In this document: piece after piece, positions 13,477-13,545 of the stretch | Numbering within the stretch: position 1 is the first letter of the stretch | Layout: every line of letters begins with the position of its first letter | Source: Desulfotomaculum sp. | Lineage (GTDB): Bacteria > Bacillota > Desulfotomaculia > Desulfotomaculales > Ammonificaceae | Direction: 5' to 3' | Length of the DNA: 13,545 nucleotides | Assembly (NCBI GenBank): GCA_012961725.1 | Contig: DTYU01000220.1 | Span: forward strand, 1-13,545 | The notes under the pieces: model-generated | What the model saw: only the letters and a program-made list of their open reading frames with translations | What the model was told of the DNA's origin: nothing | Databases searched by the model: none | Program-made: the position numbers and the translations under genes

Positions 13477-13545
13477 TTTCGGGGACACCATACTAAATTA
13501 GTTTCATAATTTACGGGACACCATTTCATAATTTAGGGGACACCA
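13474..13545 (+). repeat. Three copies of TAATTTNGGGGACACCA, including two 22-bp direct repeats, at the window end
   Basis: Related 17-bp units occur at 13474-13490, 13507-13523 (slightly degenerate) and 13529-13545. Positions 13502-13523 and 13524-13545 are 22-bp direct repeats that differ at a single base. Positions 13475-13500 match the minus strand of 4376-4401 over 26 bp without mismatch. The first copy overlaps the TAA of the fusion gene. AAATTA (13495-13500) and TAATTT (13507-13512) can form a small hairpin. The sequence looks like a mobile-element terminus or small dispersed repeat; the array is cut by the window edge. Confidence 0.85.

Overview
The window is a dense, one-direction (+ strand) gene block from a GC-rich Gram-positive-type bacterium. 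It is most likely a member of the Clostridia (Peptococcaceae/Desulfotomaculum-Pelotomaculum or Moorella-like). That placement is an inference. It rests on the trp-hisC-tyrA-aroA order resembling the Bacillus subtilis aromatic supraoperon, the cmk-plsC-ispH run, and an IspH-ribosomal-protein-S1 fusion gene, a form known from Clostridia. Codon usage looks uniformly GC-rich, strong Shine-Dalgarno sites are frequent, and GTG/TTG starts are common. No rRNA, tRNA, CRISPR array or complete transposase was seen.

Layout: (1) 1-4302 is the end of a tryptophan operon: trpD (5' end outside the window), trpC, trpF, trpB, trpA. (2) 4303-4475 is a gap with repeat debris and a possible weak promoter. (3) 4476-8583 holds hisC (histidinol-phosphate/aromatic aminotransferase), a DAHP synthase of the Thermotoga type, pheA and tyrA, giving entry to the shikimate pathway and the Phe/Tyr branches. 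(4) 8584-8751 is a gap made almost entirely of 7-bp repeats arranged as two opposed arms just before the ribosome-binding site of aroA. (5) 8752-10053 is aroA, carrying all four class II EPSP-synthase signature motifs. (6) 10131-13476 holds cmk, plsC and the ispH-rpsA fusion, linking CMP phosphorylation, phospholipid acylation, isoprenoid synthesis and translation. (7) 13474-13545 is a run of short repeats that reaches the window edge.

Together the genes run from DAHP through EPSP (aroF, aroA) and from chorismate to Trp (trpD-A), Phe (pheA plus aminotransferase) and Tyr (tyrA plus aminotransferase). Not visible here are trpE/trpG, aroB, the dehydroquinase, shikimate dehydrogenase and kinase genes, aroC, and any chorismate mutase, free or fused. 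Many junctions abut or overlap (trpD/trpC, trpB/trpA, aroF/pheA, pheA/tyrA, plsC/ispH), implying translational coupling. Three of the larger non-coding gaps (trpC-trpF, trpA-hisC, tyrA-aroA) each hold degenerate 7-bp tandem repeats.

The protein-coding content is recognisable and fairly ordinary. The less explained signals are the heptad repeats, a 26-bp sequence present as inverted copies about 9.1 kb apart and followed by 22-bp direct repeats at the window end, and an in-phase A-AAA-AAG heptamer followed by a hairpin inside pheA.
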